64,000 nt of DNA from Pseudofabraea citricarpa. Lineage: Eukaryota; Ascomycota; Leotiomycetes; Helotiales; Dermateaceae. This document shows positions 56,559 to 64,000 of the stretch, piece after piece (position 1 is the first letter of the stretch; each line of letters starts with the position of its first letter). The stretch spans positions 62,001-126,000 of the forward strand of contig JAPWGK010000026.1 in NCBI GenBank assembly GCA_029641185.1, written 5' to 3'. The notes beneath the pieces were generated by a model. It was not told the DNA's origin, did no database searches, and was given only the letters and a program-made list of their open reading frames with translations. A program made the position numbers and the translations under genes.

Positions 56559-57569
56559 GGTGATGGGAGTGCGGAGGGGTGATGACAATGTGCAACAGCT
56601 CTCTCAGGATGCCATGTAGCTATTTAATTGAGGAGCGCACTGTTTTCCTGACGTCGTCTCGAGCTCTATTCGGGTGTGACGGTTGGCGATGGAGTCTCTC
56701 TACTCGGGTACTCCGTGGACGAGAGGGCGATCAGCCGTGCTACTGGTCGGCAGAGCTTATTAAGAGCGGAAATGCGGGATCAGAGGATACAGGAACAAGG
56801 CCGACATGAAGAATTTTATGTTGGAGAGCAAATGATGCTGGGCTGACGAAGCATCGGAGGGGGAGAGGGGGAGAGGGGGAGAGGAGGAGGTGGTGGTGGT
56901 TGGTGTATTTGTAATGTTGATATTCTGTTCTGCTCTCCGGGGATGTTTCGTTTCTGATCTTCGTGCCGGCTGGTCACCATGTCGCCATGTCGCCATGTCG
57001 CCAACCATACTCCCTACAGGCTACAGTACGCTACAGTACAGTACAAAGCACCACTACAACACATCACATCCACTCACATTTGACCCTCCCGGACCGTGGT
57101 CTGGGCACTGGCCTGTATCTCTATAACGCACGTGCGACGATGCAACGGTGCTTTGGGAGCTGTCTCACACCGGCATTTGACAGTTGCTGCCCTGGCGTGC
57201 TGGAGAGAGGGCATGGGGACGAGGAGCCATTTGTTTGGCGGTACGGTCGCATCTCATGGTTCATCACAGCCAAAAGGGATGTCAGCTGAGAGTGAAGGGG
57301 GGGTCCATCTGAGGATCCATCTGAAAATCTGAAATGTGAAGCCTGAAGCTTTTGCCAAGGCGGCGAGCTCTAGACCCTGAGCTTGTGCTTGTCGCTCATC
57401 GGCTCCAGCAGGAGAAAAAAAAAAATAGCTTATCGATGCTTCACGACTCGTTACGATACATCTCATGCAACATCACTAAACACCCTCACCCTCAGTCACC
57501 CTCGCCCTCGCCCGCGACTGACATCTTTTCAGCTGCTGACCTTGGTGACATCTCCCTGCGCTCTCAAAA
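56559..57569. other. Divergent intergenic region (AIM6-like / basic protein)
   Basis: One kilobase of GC-richer spacer with a G-rich tract at 56856-56890 and a tandem of ATGTCGCC words near 56979-57003. Many short open frames occur on both strands but none is convincing. Confidence 0.55.
56856..56890 (+). repeat. GGGGGAGA tandem tract
   Basis: Three to four units of GGGGGAGA followed by GGA triplets. The many G runs give quadruplex potential in this divergent promoter. Confidence 0.7.
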
Positions 57570-58594
57570 ATGCCGCACAAACATACGAGGAAGGGCGAGG
57601 ACAAATCAACGTACGTTGCAGTGTCACTGATGCGACCCGGCCCCAAACTAATGACTCCCCCAGCATCAACCTTCCCCCGACCACGATCGCAAAGCCCCTC
57701 TCCACAGCCAAAGGCGCCAACTCGAACGGCATCTTCACGAGCGAGGTGACGGCGAACAAGAGGGCCAACAAGAAGCGCAAGCGGAAGGATGACACCGATG
57801 ACACTCCAAAGGCCTTCGCGCGCCTGATGGCTTTCCAGCAGGGGAAGAAGCTGCCCAAAGGACTGGACGACGGTGTCAAGCCGGCCAAGAAGAAGACGCG
57901 CAAGCAGGCGGATGATGCGGAGATTCCAGAGGTGCGCAACAACGATGGCAATCGAGGTGTTGTCACAGACGTGCCGACGATACGAGTCGGCGAGAAGATG
58001 TCGGAATTCTCTGCACGCGTCGACGCTGCTTTACCGGTGTCGGGCCTGATCAACAAGACGGCGAAGCAAGGGAAGGATCCGCTCGGCTTGAAGATTGGCA
58101 GGACGAAGACGGAGAGGCGCATGCACAGGATGTACGATGAGTGGAGGGAGCAGGACAAGAAGATCAAGGACGCCCGCGAGGAAGCTATGGAGCTCAAGGA
58201 GGAGGAGATGGAGGAAGATGAGAATGGAAAGGTGCAATGGAAGGCTGATCTGATCGACTCGGTCAAGGCAACAAATTCGAAAAAGAAGGGCAAGGCGAAG
58301 AAGAAGAAGGTCATTGGAGAGATGGATGATGGTGAAGATGATCCCTGGGCTGCGGTGAAGAGAGCGAGAAATGAAGGACCCAGACGGTTGAACGATGTTG
58401 TGCTTGCCCCGCCGAATCTGAAAGCACCCCGAGCGAAGTTCAAGATTCAGGCTGGCGCCAGGGTGGATGTGGATGATGTCCCCAAAGCCAGTGGAAGTTT
58501 GAGAAGAAGAGAAGAGTTGGGTGAGGTTAGGAGGAGTATTGTTGAAGGTTACAGAGCCATGATGAAGGGTAACCAAAAGCCGAAGGATGAGTGA
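57570..58594 (+). CDS. Lysine-rich, probably nucleolar coiled-coil protein
   Basis: Predicted 323-residue, very basic protein. Exon 1 (57570-57610) encodes MPHKHTRKGEDKST; exon 2 (57664-58594) the rest, across a 53-bp intron. Several stretches look like nuclear or nucleolar localisation signals (NKRANKKRKRKDD, KPAKKKTRKQ, SKKKGKAKKKK). A central motif GKDPLGLKIGRTKTERRMHRM precedes a long charged coiled coil (EWREQDKKIKDAREEAMELK). The C-terminal part has LNDVVLAPPNLKAPR and a helical end. The pattern suggests a ribosome-biogenesis or pre-rRNA-associated factor; it recalls the CCDC137-type proteins but I am not sure. No enzymatic motif. The long minus-strand open frame across it is a composition shadow. 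Confidence 0.8.
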
Positions 58595-60088
58595 TCTTAG
58601 GTATTTCACAATGAAAGACTTGAACATGTGGCCCTTCCAACAACTGCCAGCAGTCTATGACGATGTTTCGAGTGAAATTTCGAGATTAGGTCGAAGATGT
58701 TTACCAGAGAATCCTGGATTTGACATAACCTCTGCTTAGAAATGATACTGTCGGGAGGCGAGAGGCAATGCTAACATTGAGGTGAAGCAGCTATCTCGAC
58801 GAGCTTTAGTTAGAAGTAGGAATGAACCCAACGAGGCTCAGTTCACTCCACAGAGCTAGGAATCTTCCATGATCAAGTAGCCCTCCAGCATTGCATACGC
58901 TAAGATGACTGCCAGAATCAGATTGCACGCATGTCCATACAATACAAAAAGCCCATCCAATCTCCCCCACTCACTCCTCTATGCAACAAGCAATCCAACC
59001 ACCTGCAAAATCCGTATCACGCGCGAGACAGACAGGACGACTCGGTATTCCAGCCCGTGACAAACAAGCAAGCAAGCCTCCTCAGATGGCCAAACCCCAA
59101 AGAGAAAATCCCCCAAAATTCCCTTAATATTGTTCTCTCGTCTCTTTGAGTGACGAAATCGGACTCGTGAATCATGTTTGCTGCAACCTCATAGGCTCCT
59201 TCTTGCTTGATATTGTTCTCGCACCGTTGCCTGTTTGGGATGAGGCTTCTTTGATCGAGGGTAGGAGAGGAATATGGTGGAGCTGATGGGCTGTGTGTCG
59301 TGTGTTGTGTTGTGTGTTATGTTAGAAGAGGGTGGTGTGCTATACGCTCGCTAGCTTCGTGGATGGTTTGTATGTGATGTGTCGAATTGAAAATTCATCC
59401 GCATTAGCTCTCGTCTGAATGAAGAGAAAGCAAAGGCCTTGGATACCAGCCACTCATGGAACAGGCTCCTGGCAGTGCAGCTCACATCTAGAAGGCATAC
59501 AGACCATATCCTGCCATCGGCACCCTCAGTAAGCCACAAAGGCTCGTTAAGCAAATCGCAGCAACACGTCTCAGCAATCCAACAGCAGTCGAAGCGTCCC
59601 TCCCGAAAAAGCAGCAACCAAGAACAGCGAAGCCGACAAAAGGTGCGCAAAGAAAAAGCGAGAGGTTTGCAAGTCCTGCTCTCTACTCTATGAGGTGCGA
59701 GATGGGCTGCTCTGCATTCCTTTGATCTCTGATCTGGCCGTCATGCAGACACGCCTACGATTGTTCTCGAGAACAATATTAAGGGGGTTAAGCGAGGATG
59801 GAGGGCGCTGGCCATCTTTGAATCTGCTGCAGCAGAGAGACAATATGAAAGGCGAGAACAAACGTAAGGATAGCAGATAGCCTCTATGGATAGATGGTAA
59901 TATAAATATCCAGCATCCTTCTCTCTTCTTTTTCTTTTTTCCTTTCCCTCCTTACCTCAAAAGTCAAAACCCCAAATTCTCTCTCGTCATACTCTCACTA
60001 CACGATATAACACAGGCCCTCTCCAATACTCAACCCCTCACACACAGACGAAAACGAACAACCACACATACATCCACTCGCACAAGAA
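58595..60088. other. Intergenic, upstream of the GCTVM-repeat gene
   Basis: About 1.5 kb. No protein gene is supported; open frames at 58931-59880 lack features. The right end carries a TATA box and a pyrimidine-rich block typical of strongly expressed fungal genes. Confidence 0.55.
59901..59953 (+). promoter_or_regulatory. TATA box and CT-rich block before the GCTVM-repeat gene
   Basis: TATAAATA at 59901-59908 is followed within 12 bp by a nearly pure C/T run to about 59953. In filamentous fungi this pair often marks the transcription start of highly expressed genes. It would give a leader of roughly 130-150 nt before the ATG at 60089. Confidence 0.5.
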
Positions 60089-60256
60089 ATGCCCGCAAAG
60101 CGAACCCTTCACCAGAAAGCTGCCGGGGGACGTGGCTGCACTGTCATGAAGGCGGCTGGAGGACGAGGCTGCACGGTGATGAAAGCCGCCGGCGGTCGAG
60201 GATGTACGGTCATGAAGGCATCCGCATCCGCCAGCGATGGGAGAGGATGCACCTAG
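60089..60256 (+). CDS. Repetitive GCTVM peptide precursor, candidate a-/h-type pheromone precursor
   Basis: A 55-residue ORF: a 9-residue leader (MPAKRTLHQ), three identical 11-residue units KAAGGRGCTVM (residues 10-42), then a diverged unit of 13 residues, KASASASDGRGCT, ending at the stop. CTVM is a perfect CaaX prenylation box if exposed at a C-terminus, and GCTVM matches the core of the h-type pheromone motif (L/I)GC(T/S)VM described for Trichoderma reesei Hpp1. Classical ascomycete a-type precursors are similarly short, lack a signal peptide and end in CaaX. Here the boxes are internal, so cleavage after each Met would be needed; a KR pair sits at residues 4-5 only. The last unit stops at CT, lacking VM. 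The three DNA units differ at 7-8 of 10 synonymous codons and at no amino acid. A TATA box and CT block lie upstream. A mating role is inference; a RiPP-like precursor is the main alternative. Confidence 0.78.
   Translation: MPAKRTLHQKAAGGRGCTVMKAAGGRGCTVMKAAGGRGCTVMKASASASDGRGCT
60116..60214 (+). repeat. Three tandem 33-bp coding units
   Basis: Units at 60116-60148, 60149-60181 and 60182-60214 encode the same 11 residues. A fourth, partial unit (60215-60253) keeps only the ends of the peptide. Confidence 0.93.
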
Positions 60257-62345
60257 CACAATGTGATGCGATGCGATGCGCATCTCAGAGCCAGCCAGCC
60301 TCCCCGCCTTAGATCTCACACGGCATTGCTGCTGCCTCGGTTCACGATGTAGATGATGCTTTCTTCTAATCTTCACTTCGCTTCAACGCACATGCTTTTC
60401 TTCGATTCTCTGCACGACATATTCACACATTCAGCAGCGCCAGGACGTCGCCTTCTAGTGGTCTCGTCACCGCGCTTGTTACTTACTGTACTGTACTTGC
60501 TCTTCTTCGACACTATGGTTCCTTTCGCCTTTCACGATCATCTCTTCAGCACATTCAGTCATTCAGTCATTCGTTCGACCTCGACAAGTTCAAATTCAAG
60601 AACAAGCCATCTATCTTAGAAACAGAGGCTTTTCTCCGGAGGAAGATGGAAGATGGAAGATGGAGCAAGAGATGATGATGCGAGCGATGGACTTTGGTTG
60701 CCGTTTTTCTCACTTTACATACATACATACCCAACTCACTGTCCTGATGGGGTTTTTCACCGATGTACAAAATTACGGCATCGAGTAGTACGGATTATGG
60801 ATTCTTCACTCACTCACGAACTTGCGAGATGGTGGGTGCTGGGGATCTCTGCGCTGTGCTTTTTATACTTGGTTGATGGATGCGGTGCGATGAATATAAC
60901 GATTCATTAGCCATTATTTTGTGTTCTCTCTTCTTTCAGTTTGTGTGTATGTGCGAGTGAGTGAGACAGAGAGAGGAGTTTGGGGTTGATGTGTGTGCTT
61001 GATGTGACGTGATGCCATGTGATGTGATGATGTAGATTTCGATCTCTGTATATGTGGATTCTCGGGCTTCAGTCCTCAGCCAAGTCTACTACTCTAAATG
61101 TAGAATATGTTCAAGGTATGATTCTTCGTTGCAGATCTTGTGATATACGCTATTCTTGTCTATTGTCTTTGTCATTGATCGCGTCCTCTCCCTCGCTAAA
61201 GCAAGGACTCAAGGCAAAGGCTTCCAATTCTGTCGGTTACAACGCGCCTCTTGGAAGACGTTACACAAGTACGATAGCTGAACAAGTAAACCAGTCTATC
61301 ATTAAAGATGCACCAGCAAGAGGGCCAAAAAGGAAAGATCACATCAGTCTGACCTGGCAGACGACCAGGATTATATCTGCTTAGTAAGCAGGATATCCTG
61401 AGAGCAAGCTTCCTCCTCCAAGCTGTGCTGGGTTCTCAATACATATGTTATTTCTTAGCCAACTGAGCCGTAGCCTCCTAGAGACTAATCAAACCCCAGC
61501 TTAATAAATGCAACGCATCGCAATAGAAACCCTTCTGAGTAATAAATCCAGGGCAGACCAGCTGACAGAGGCAACCGTCTTGAGCCGAGGTTTCAGAAGG
61601 CGCGAAGAAAAAAGTGGCCTGATCGATCCCGAATTCATCCATCGTCAAAAGAGAGACGAGAAAAAAAAGAGAAGAATCTGATCCACAAAATCTGATCCGC
61701 CAAAGGGAAATCAAGCACGTGGTACAATCACACCTTATTTCTACCCGATCGTCGGCGCGAGGGAGACTGTCTTGAGTTTTCCTTTTTTTTTTCTTTTGGT
61801 ACTGTTCTTGGGGGTTTCGATCTGATAAGGAAGAAGACGGGAATGTTGAGCGCATCCATATCCATACCCGTTACCGTTTTACTCCATACAGGATCCTGGA
61901 TTCTGCTCAGCAACGCTTGATCTCCTGTCCCGCACCGCAGCGCACCGCACATCACTACCCTCTCTCTCTTCCTCCATACTCTGTCTGTCTATCTGCAAGG
62001 TACGAGGTCCCCTCCCCTCCCCTACCCTGCCCGGTCCTGCTTCTCTCCTCTCCTCTCTCTTCTTCTCATGCACCCACACCTCCATTCTGTATCCTCTCAG
62101 CCTGCATTCTGCATCCACCTCTGACGAATCGTAAAAGAAGAAGAAGACGCATCCCAAACATCCATCCATCCCACAGCAACCAACACACAACACAACATAC
62201 CAGACCGCCTCGATTTCGCTCCGGTCCGTAGCAGGCCGAACCCAGCCGACGAGCCCCCAGAATGGAAATAGGTCAGCTGACATGATATATCTAGACATCG
62301 TAATCACTCATCCTGTTGAAAGAAAAAGAGAGAGAAAAAGGCAAA
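60257..62345. other. Intergenic, downstream of the GCTVM-repeat gene
   Basis: About 2.1 kb without a supported gene; includes a CATA tetranucleotide run near 60717-60730 and pyrimidine-rich sequence at 61975-62080. The open frame at 61052-61384 has no recognisable feature. A long 3' UTR of the repeat gene may occupy the start. Confidence 0.5.
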
Positions 62346-62567
62346 ATGCCCATCGTTCGTCGCTTCTCGCTGACCAACTGCGCCATCGGGTCCACGGCGC
62401 TGCTCTTCCAGATCTTCGTCCTCTACCCGTGGCACAAGCAGCTGGACGACGATTTCGCCCTCTTGCGGAAGCAGAATGAGCGCGTCTTGGCCCTGCTGAG
62501 CGAGCGGGAGGAGAGTCTGGCGCGGAAGCTGGACGTGGTGCCGAAGGTGGTTGCGAAGGGGAAGTGA
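62346..62567 (+). CDS. Small single-pass membrane protein with coiled-coil tail, probably mitochondrial
   Basis: Predicted 73-residue protein. The N-terminus MPIVRRFSLTNCAIGS is basic, then a hydrophobic helix (TALLFQIFVLYPWH) and a charged helix likely to form a coiled coil (LDDDFALLRKQNERVLALLSEREESLARKL). The Arg-rich start followed by one membrane helix resembles small inner-membrane subunits or assembly factors of mitochondrial complexes, but I cannot assign one. Start at 62346 chosen because the upstream in-frame codons (MKEKEREKGK) look like leader. Codon use favours G/C at third positions, as in highly expressed fungal genes. A pyrimidine-rich leader precedes it. Single exon. Confidence 0.75.
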   Translation: MPIVRRFSLTNCAIGSTALLFQIFVLYPWHKQLDDDFALLRKQNERVLALLSEREESLARKLDVVPKVVAKGK

Positions 62568-63298
62568 GGGAGACGGAGACGCCATGCTGTTCGTTGCTCG
62601 GGAGGCTCTTTTTTTTTTCGGGGCCGTTTCGTTTTCTACGAAAGTTCGTCGATGAATGGGTGGATAGAGATTAATATTTCGAGATACCTATTAGATGGAG
62701 CGAGCGAATCGCTGTTGGAATAGAGAGATTTTAGAGTCTGGCAATTTATAAGTTCGTACCTTTAGTCTTGTCTCTGTTGTGCCTGGTTTAGAAGAACATG
62801 CACCTCATATTCTGCACAATCTCAAGAAAGCACGTTTGTATTCTCAAGGTGCATGTGCTTTCGAAATAGGCTAGCCGTCTCAAAGTCATTCATCTTGAAA
62901 GATTCGACTTGTCGATATACTGATACTCGCAACCAGCCAGTCGTACTTACCAACCCGGGCAGGACGTTCAACAATTTAACCGAGGACACTTCCTTCTTCA
63001 CGTTTCCAAGTCCTCACAAAACCCAAACTATATTTGATTATGTGTTCAAATATAGCTTATAACACCCAAGCAGCCTTCTCAGCAGTTATGATAGACTTAC
63101 TCGATCCCCATCCAATCTTTACGCACATGATTAGACACAACGACGCAGGCTTGGCATTACCGAGACGAGACGAGACGAGACCAGCAGACGTACTTAGCAG
63201 CGGATAGGAATCCACAGCCAGAAGCCAAGAGAGAAAGAGAAGTGTAACTTCAACACTCTGTTGACATATCGTCAGGTGAAACAAGTAACAAGCCTACT
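62568..63298. other. Intergenic
   Basis: No gene supported. A short GAGAC tandem (ACGAGACGAGACGAGACC) lies near 63162-63180. Confidence 0.55.
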
Positions 63299-64000
63299 AT
63301 GAAAACGACCATGGCCACTGACGGCAAAGCGCGCTTATCCTCTATACCGACGACGCAGGAGGACATGCAAGCAGAAGTCACATCTGCATCCAAATCGTCA
63401 GCAGCAAGCACAACAAGCGAATCCCATAGCAACTCATCCAACTCCTCCATCGATTCCAGCGCAGCGGCAGAACAAGCAGCAGATAAACAAGGTCACACAC
63501 ATAAGCAACGGACCCAGAATATTGAAACTCCTCGTCAGCTCGAGCAACGCGATACAGGAGCAGGCGAAGCAACAGTAGCAGTAGCAGCAGCACAAAGCCG
63601 GCCGCCGGAGCGACTCCTCCTGCGCTTCGCAACAATGAACCACATGATGAGCAACGCAGGTCGCGGTCTAGGACCTACACCTGGATATCAAGCGAGGGAT
63701 ATAGGCGCAGCGGACGCGCTCTGTGCTCTCGGGAATCCGGACCTAGAGCGCCTCACTGATGAATGTGAGAGGTTGATGATAGATGAGCGGCGGCCCAAAC
63801 AACAACAACAACAACTCAAACGATCGCAAGCGAAGGCGCGTTCTGAGGAGATTGAAACTGAACGCGACCGCAGGAGGTCAGAAATAGTGGCTGGGAATGC
63901 GAGAGATGAAAAATGTTTCCAAGCGATCGATAGATATCTAGAAGATACCGGTGTGCTGTACTCACAAAATTCAACAGGACAAGAAGGAGAAGGGGGTCCG
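63299..64000 (+). CDS. 5' part of a low-complexity protein, cut by the window edge
   Basis: An open frame of 234 codons starts at ATG 63299 and runs without a stop to the window end. The first 120 residues are Ser/Thr/Ala-rich and disordered-looking. Then comes a more structured piece (RLLLRFATMNHMMSNAGRGL, DALCALGNPDLERLTDECERL), a short polyglutamine run (QQQQQ) and a charged helical segment (ARSEEIETERDRRRSEIV). No family recognised; the order suggests a regulatory or nuclear protein, but that is a guess. An earlier in-frame Met lies four codons after the first, so either may be used. The minus-strand open frames here are shadows of the repeats. Confidence 0.6.
   Translation, partial: MKTTMATDGKARLSSIPTTQEDMQAEVTSASKSSAASTTSESHSNSSNSSIDSSAAAEQAADKQGHTHKQRTQNIETPRQLEQRDTGAGEATVAVAAAQSRPPERLLLRFATMNHMMSNAGRGLGPTPGYQARDIGAADALCALGNPDLERLTDECERLMIDERRPKQQQQQLKRSQAKARSEEIETERDRRRSEIVAGNARDEKCFQAIDRYLEDTGVLYSQNSTGQEGEGGP

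Noticed and set aside
57529..58443. 304-codon open frame on the minus strand
   Set aside because: It is the antisense shadow of the lysine-rich gene: its Ser/Phe/Leu-rich content is the complement of Lys/Glu codons, and it has no domain.
63250..63643. Minus-strand open frames with Cys/Leu runs
   Set aside because: They are antisense to CAG/GCA-rich coding repeats of the gene starting at 63299.
1..64000. CRISPR array, rRNA genes, phage or bacterial insertion sequence
   Set aside because: No regular spacer-repeat pattern, rRNA-like sequence or prokaryotic operon structure was seen; the intron-rich genes show a eukaryotic source.

Overview
The window reads as nuclear DNA of a filamentous ascomycete (Pezizomycotina). 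Most genes have several 45-100 bp GT-AG introns with CTAAC/CTAAT-like branch sites. Gene density is about one per 2.5 kb on both strands. The content is typically fungal: an F-box protein, a LaeA-like methyltransferase, DUF6594, a CipC-like protein, cyanase and pectin/xylan-degrading enzymes. A Leotiomycetes-type plant-associated fungus would fit, but that placement is inference. All exon models were built by eye from reading frames, splice signals and remembered family motifs. Every multi-exon model given here closes in frame.

Layout. 1-3.7 kb: a convergent pair of secreted plant-wall enzymes (CE5 esterase and GH28 exopolygalacturonase). 4.5-19.9 kb: two copies of a divergently transcribed two-gene module, each an AAA+ ATPase on the minus strand and a DUF7708-like protein on the plus strand. 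A secreted alpha-carbonic anhydrase lies between the copies. 20.4-33.7 kb: EthD-like protein, DJ-1/Hsp31-like protein, an intron-dense methyltransferase (14 exons), an ACS-type MFS transporter, a Ser/Thr-rich single-pass membrane protein and an F-box protein. 33.8-38.6 kb: an AT-rich gene desert with an intron-containing tRNA-Asp gene and partial copies of it. 38.6-51.1 kb: a Cys-rich membrane protein, an NmrA-like oxidoreductase, a DUF3505-like zinc-finger ORF behind an inverted repeat, a CipC-like protein, a kinase, a serine hydrolase, a DUF6594 protein and small unknowns. 52-64 kb, apparently richer in GC: a protein with MPSGSxFRD repeats, cyanase, an AIM6-like phosphodiesterase, a basic nuclear-type protein, a small GCTVM-repeat peptide precursor, a small membrane protein and a gene cut by the right edge.

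Two things stand out. First, a 55-residue ORF at 60089-60256 has three protein-identical 11-residue repeats ending in GCTVM, plus a truncated fourth. The DNA repeats differ at 7-8 of 10 synonymous codons and at no amino acid. This resembles the CaaX-bearing repeats of the hybrid (h-type) pheromone precursors known from Trichoderma. Second, the AAA+/DUF7708 pair is duplicated as a unit. In both copies the ATPase keeps its Walker motifs, while the DUF7708 partner has a P-loop-NTPase-like C-terminus without a usable Walker A. That suggests a paired active/degenerate NTPase system of unknown role, possibly STAND-like sensing or nonself recognition.
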